A stretch of DNA of 46,328 bases, taken from contig CAMLHZ010000022.1 of assembly GCA_946480085.1 (NCBI GenBank), positions 1 through 46,328 on the forward strand. The letters run 5' to 3'. Position 1 is the stretch's first letter; every line of letters begins with the position of its first letter. Under the pieces are notes generated by a model. It ran no database searches. It was not told the origin of the DNA and was given only the letters and a program-made list of their open reading frames with translations. Shown here one piece after another: positions 43,065-46,328 of the stretch. This DNA comes from an uncultured Flavobacteriales bacterium. GTDB lineage: Bacteria > Bacteroidota > Bacteroidia > Flavobacteriales > Crocinitomicaceae. Position numbers and translations under genes: made by a program.

Positions 43065-43475
43065 TCAAATCAATTCTGCTTCCAACGTAATACTGAAACT
43101 GAAAGCTCCACTTACAGGACAGTTTTCTTTAGCTCCTTTTGCAATTTTTTGAAACTCGTCATTTGTAATTTCTGGGACTTTAGCTGTTACCTTCAGTGCA
43201 GACAAAGTGATCTTTCCTTCTTCTAACGAAATGTGAGAAGTTGTTTTCAATTCGTCAGGTGTGTAACCAGCTTGCGTAAGATCTGCACTTAACTTCATTG
43301 TGAAACAACCTGCGTGCGCTGCTGCCAGTAATTCCTCCGGGTTGGTTCCAACTCCTTCCTCAAAACGAGATTTAAAGGAATATTGAGTTTGATTCAATGT
43401 TGTGCTTTGTGTAGTAAGATGCCCGCTTCCTTCCTTCACTGTTCCATTCCAAACGGCTTCTGCTTTTCTTTTCAT
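43065..43475 (-). CDS. osmC: OsmC/Ohr family peroxiredoxin (OsmC subfamily)
   Basis: 136 residues: [37 protein letters not shown] with the first reactive Cys, and ENCPVSGAF with the second. The two-cysteine layout and the [12 protein letters not shown] motif place it in OsmC rather than Ohr. It reduces organic hydroperoxides, usually with lipoyl or thiol partners, and is commonly stress-induced. ATG at 43475. Convergent with paaH; the gap upstream toward the TPR gene is 84 bases. Confidence 0.93.
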   Translation of the reverse strand: MKRKAEAVWNGTVKEGSGHLTTQSTTLNQTQYSFKSRFEEGVGTNPEELLAAAHAGCFTMKLSADLTQAGYTPDELKTTSHISLEEGKITLSALKVTAKVPEITNDEFQKIAKGAKENCPVSGAFSFSITLEAELI

Positions 43476-43559
43476 AGTATTTCGTATTAAACGTTACAAG
43501 TAAAGTTAGAACAGAATCCAATACGAATTGTTATAGAATAACTATTTTCTTATGTCATA

Positions 43560-44609
43560 TTATTTCCAATCCTTCAAAACCTTCTCAGCATCCTTGTAAT
43601 AGTATCCTTTACTGTCCTTAATTCCTTTAAATAATTCTTTTGCCAATGCTTTTTCGCCATTTGCCAATCTCGATTTTGCCAGATACCAGCTAGCCTCCTC
43701 GTTGAAGTTCGAGAAATTCAATTGCAAACACGCCGAGAACTGAGCGCAGGCTTTGTCGTATTGCTGAAGATTGTAGAAGCAAAAGCCAGAATAGAAGAGT
43801 GCATTGATGTCATCAGGATAGTCCGCTAAAATTTCTTCACAGCGCGCTAATGCATTTTTCCATCTCGATTTTTGAATGTAAGAAAGCGTTTTGTCCAGAT
43901 AGTCGCCGTAACCGACAAGAACTGTTTTTGTTTTTGCTTCGGTTTCAATATCGTTCTCCGATTCATAGTTTGCAGGTAAGCCCGTTAGAATCGTTTGTTC
44001 AATTTTCACCTCTGGATTGGTTCTGTAAACAGAGTAGTCAATAGCTTTTATTCCGTGCGGATAAATTTCCTTTGCGATTTTCTGCTTGGATATCGCAACT
44101 TCCTTGTCTTCAATATTTGTTGGAAGGGGTTCTAGAGAAATGTCCATCGTTTCAATAAACTGCGCTGTTTCACTAGTTGTTGTGTTAGATGCTGTCTTTC
44201 CTTCCTGGTTTTTAGTAATCATTTCAGTTGAATGAATCTGAACATCCTTTTTCAATTCTACAAGCGTATCAATTTTTTCAGGTAGAGCAAGTTCAGTGCT
44301 TTCAATAGCCATTTGTTGTTTTTTAGGCTTGAAGTCTTCTTGATTGGGTTGATACATATTATATATAATGGCAATTGCTGCGCCAACAGTAGCCATTCCG
44401 ATGAAAGTAAACAGACTAAATGATGAACCTCCAAATTTCTTAGCGGCCAGTTTGTCCATGTGTTTCATTTGAGAAACACCTGCGCCACTTGCTTTCCAAC
44501 CGTCTAAGGCATCTTTTTCAAATTCATCCAACTCCATATTATTGGTGTCGGAATCATTCTTTAAAAGTTGCTCCAGCTCGGAACGTGTAATATGTTGCTT
44601 ATTTTTCAT
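43560..44609 (-). CDS. TPR-containing membrane protein, putative anti-sigma partner
   Basis: 349 residues from the ATG at 44609 (MKNKQHITRSELEQLLKND; a TTG at 44618 would add three). Cytoplasmic N-terminus (about 1-60, with the charged DEFEKDALDGWK motif typical of Bacteroidota proteins encoded after ECF sigma factors), one membrane helix (about 65-85), a long disordered-looking linker, and C-terminal tetratricopeptide-like repeats (about 230-345, NALARCEEILADYPDDINALFYSG and ACAQFSACLQL). It overlaps the sigma gene by 11 bases. By position it is probably the anti-sigma factor or the sensor for that sigma factor; no HCCxxC-type zinc motif is present. Confidence 0.82.
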   Translation of the reverse strand: MKNKQHITRSELEQLLKNDSDTNNMELDEFEKDALDGWKASGAGVSQMKHMDKLAAKKFGGSSFSLFTFIGMATVGAAIAIIYNMYQPNQEDFKPKKQQMAIESTELALPEKIDTLVELKKDVQIHSTEMITKNQEGKTASNTTTSETAQFIETMDISLEPLPTNIEDKEVAISKQKIAKEIYPHGIKAIDYSVYRTNPEVKIEQTILTGLPANYESENDIETEAKTKTVLVGYGDYLDKTLSYIQKSRWKNALARCEEILADYPDDINALFYSGFCFYNLQQYDKACAQFSACLQLNFSNFNEEASWYLAKSRLANGEKALAKELFKGIKDSKGYYYKDAEKVLKDWK

Positions 44610-45168
44610 GTTTATCAAACCAAAGTTTTAGATTTCGTTTTCCGTTTTGAATGGCACTTTTGACGGTGTTTAGCGGAATATCCAGTTCATTACTAATTTC
44701 TACATACGATTTTTGAGAGATATAGAAGAGCTCTACGCATTCCTTCTGTATTCCTTTAAGATCTTGAAGTGCCAGATGAAGACTTGCAAGTCTGGCTTCA
44801 GTCAACTCTAATTGTTCTGTATCGTTTTCTTCATCCTTTATATTTTCCAGGCCGAATTCAGAAGTATTCAAACCTTTTTTTCGAAGTTGTTGCAGGCATT
44901 CGTTTTTGGTTACCATGTATAACCATGATTTAAAATGCTGTACTTCGTGTTTGAGTAATTTCAGCTCCAGTTCTTCAAAAATCTTCATTGTTGCATCTTC
45001 CGCATTTTCGAATTGTTTCAAATATTTAAGGCAGCAACCTAAAATTAAATGCGAATATCTGCTGTAAAATTCCCCGATGATGCTTCTGTCTTCGGTTCGT
45101 TTAAAGGCAAGAACGAGTTCGTCATCCCCAAATTCTTTATATGATCGTCTCGCGAGTCTAAGTTTCAT
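44599..45168 (-). CDS. ECF-type RNA polymerase sigma factor
   Basis: 189 residues from the ATG at 45168 (MKLRLARRSYKEFGDDELVL); a TTG at 45216 would add sixteen. Region 2 (about 18-88: ELVLAFKRTEDRSIIGEFYSRY and NAEDATMKIFEELE, then HFKSWLYMVTKNECLQQLRK) and region 4 (about 130-186: LKGIQKECVELFYISQKSY, EISNELDIPLNTVKSAIQNGKRNLK) are clear, with the helix-turn-helix in region 4. An acidic linker joins them. It directs transcription of an unknown set; the overlapping TPR membrane gene is its likely regulator. It lies divergent from pfkA, with an 81-base gap. Confidence 0.92.
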   Translation of the reverse strand: MKLRLARRSYKEFGDDELVLAFKRTEDRSIIGEFYSRYSHLILGCCLKYLKQFENAEDATMKIFEELELKLLKHEVQHFKSWLYMVTKNECLQQLRKKGLNTSEFGLENIKDEENDTEQLELTEARLASLHLALQDLKGIQKECVELFYISQKSYVEISNELDIPLNTVKSAIQNGKRNLKLWFDKHEK

Positions 45169-45249
45169 TCCGTGTATATGATGTACGAATTTAGATATTC
45201 CATAAACGAGTTTCAAAAAATGTTCACTACTTACTCTTATATTTAAGGA

Positions 45250-46224
45250 ATGAAAACAATTGGAGTTTTAACATCAGGAGGAGATGCGCCAGGAATGAAT
45301 GCGTGTGTGAGAGCAGTTGTGAAATATGCCTTACAGGTTGGTCAGCGTGTAGTGGGAATAGAAGATGGTTATTTGGGAATGATTGAAAATCGTTTTATAG
45401 AGTTAACGTATGAAAGTGTCAACAACATCATTCAGTTTGGAGGAACCGTACTTGGGACTGCAAGGAGTGAGGAGTTTAGAACCGACGACGGGAGAAAGAA
45501 AGCCATTGAAAATCTGAAAAAGCAAAACATCGATGCATTAGTATTAATAGGTGGGGATGGAACGTTTGCCGGAGGACATTTGCTTTCTGAAGAATCGGGC
45601 ATTCCGGTTATTGGAGTTCCGGCTACCATAGATAATGATATAATAGGAACAGATCATACTATAGGATATGACACTTGTTTGAATACTGTTATTGATGCGA
45701 TAGATAAGATTCGGGATACAGCCACAAGTCATCATCGTATCTTTTTTGTAGAAGTTATGGGCAAGAACGCTGGATTTATTGCTTTGAACGCAGCACTTGC
45801 AAGTGGTGCCGAAAATGTTTTGATACCAGAAGAAAAAACAGATATTGCTCAGTTGGCGAAGGAGATTGTTTTTCAGAATAAAGGTCACCGCAGTTCTATT
45901 ATTATAGTAGCTGAAGGTGATGATGGAGGAGGAGCTATCGAGATTATGGAGAAAGTGCGTCCGTTGTTACCTGAAAAATTCGATATGCGTCATTCTATAT
46001 TAGGACATATTCAGCGCGGAGGTCGACCATCGGCATTGGATAGAATTATAGCAACTCGAATGGGAGCTTTAGCGGTTCAACTATTAAACGAAGGAAAATC
46101 TAACCTATATATAGGAGTAAAGGGAGAGGATTTGGTCGAGAACGAATTATTAGCTTCTAGCACTTCTACAGCTAAACTGGACTATTTAAAGCTTGAATTA
46201 CTGAAAAAGCTCCAAACTCGATAA
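45250..46224 (+). CDS. pfkA: ATP-dependent 6-phosphofructokinase
   Basis: 324 residues: TSGGDAPGMNACVRA, LIGGDGTFAGG (Gly in GGDGT rather than the Asp of pyrophosphate-dependent enzymes), PATIDNDIIGTDHTIGYDT with the catalytic Asp, EVMGKNAGFIALNA, and the allosteric and substrate site around ILGHIQRGGRPSALDR. Full bacterial length. It phosphorylates fructose 6-phosphate, the committed step of glycolysis, as a tetramer. ATG at 45250. Divergent from the sigma factor gene. The last 104 bases of the window after it are AT-rich and hold no gene or clear terminator. Confidence 0.97.
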   Translation: MKTIGVLTSGGDAPGMNACVRAVVKYALQVGQRVVGIEDGYLGMIENRFIELTYESVNNIIQFGGTVLGTARSEEFRTDDGRKKAIENLKKQNIDALVLIGGDGTFAGGHLLSEESGIPVIGVPATIDNDIIGTDHTIGYDTCLNTVIDAIDKIRDTATSHHRIFFVEVMGKNAGFIALNAALASGAENVLIPEEKTDIAQLAKEIVFQNKGHRSSIIIVAEGDDGGGAIEIMEKVRPLLPEKFDMRHSILGHIQRGGRPSALDRIIATRMGALAVQLLNEGKSNLYIGVKGEDLVENELLASSTSTAKLDYLKLELLKKLQTR

Positions 46225-46328
46225 AATATTTTTATTGCTAAGTTATGTAACCTCAGTAGTTTAAACTCGTAGACCAAAAAACTTCAAAAAAAAGATTGTT
46301 TAAAGTGTTGCGAAAGTAAAAAGAGTGC

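Overview
The window looks like chromosomal DNA of a marine or freshwater bacterium of the Bacteroidota, order Flavobacteriales, most like Crocinitomicaceae/Fluviicola. This is an inference from gene content and style; no marker-gene search was run. The reasons are secreted proteins with C-terminal type IX secretion (T9SS) sorting domains, a TonB-dependent receptor, TAnnTTTG-type promoter elements, an absence of Shine-Dalgarno sequences, a GTG-started rplM, a DUF4295 gene after rpmG, and low GC. There is no tRNA, rRNA, CRISPR array, transposase or phage module in the window.

Layout. 1-930: 3' end of a TonB-dependent receptor. 993-4388 (minus): lemA, htpX and four small membrane-protein genes, at least two of them clear paralogues. 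4530-6503 (minus): TPR/SpoIIE-type phosphatase. 6623-10003: a fused isobutyryl-CoA mutase (icmF). 10398-17430: two operons, each a small exported protein followed by a large T9SS adhesin-like protein. 17499-19265 (minus): nucleoside phosphorylase and a DUF4197 lipoprotein. 19328-22450: cinA, rpmB, rpmG, a DUF4295 gene and ftsY. 22640-24132: a small DUF4870-like membrane protein and a minus-strand type IB topoisomerase. 24584-27251: rplM, rpsI, rpsB and tsf. 27308-29316 (minus): three poorly known genes that split tsf from pyrH and frr (29433-30747). 30749-34458: a small lipoprotein and, convergent, a UvrD/AddA-like helicase-nuclease. 34588-37915: an MbnP/MbnH-type pair followed by a 489-residue conserved protein of unknown function. 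37971-40448: a CFI-box lipoprotein, an overlapping outer-membrane-like gene and a WYL regulator. 40549-42953: paaG-like and paaH-like acyl-CoA genes with an S23 four-helix-bundle gene between them. 43065-45168 (minus): OsmC, a TPR membrane protein and its overlapping ECF sigma factor. 45250-46224: pfkA.

Most of the window is core housekeeping. The unusual material is of two kinds. First, the intergenic DNA is full of structured repeats: runs of 7-base units in exact phase (936-1012, 21442-21476, 26333-26404, 41328-41362), one of them forming two opposed five-unit arms between rpsB and tsf; a three-copy hairpin family whose stems change in a compensatory way (3774, 22461, 22517); and other palindromes. 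Second, there are under-described protein systems: the 489-residue protein behind the MbnP/MbnH pair, the small-plus-large T9SS operons, and the HtpX-linked membrane-protein array. No single gene cluster here can be called a new defence or biosynthetic system from sequence alone.
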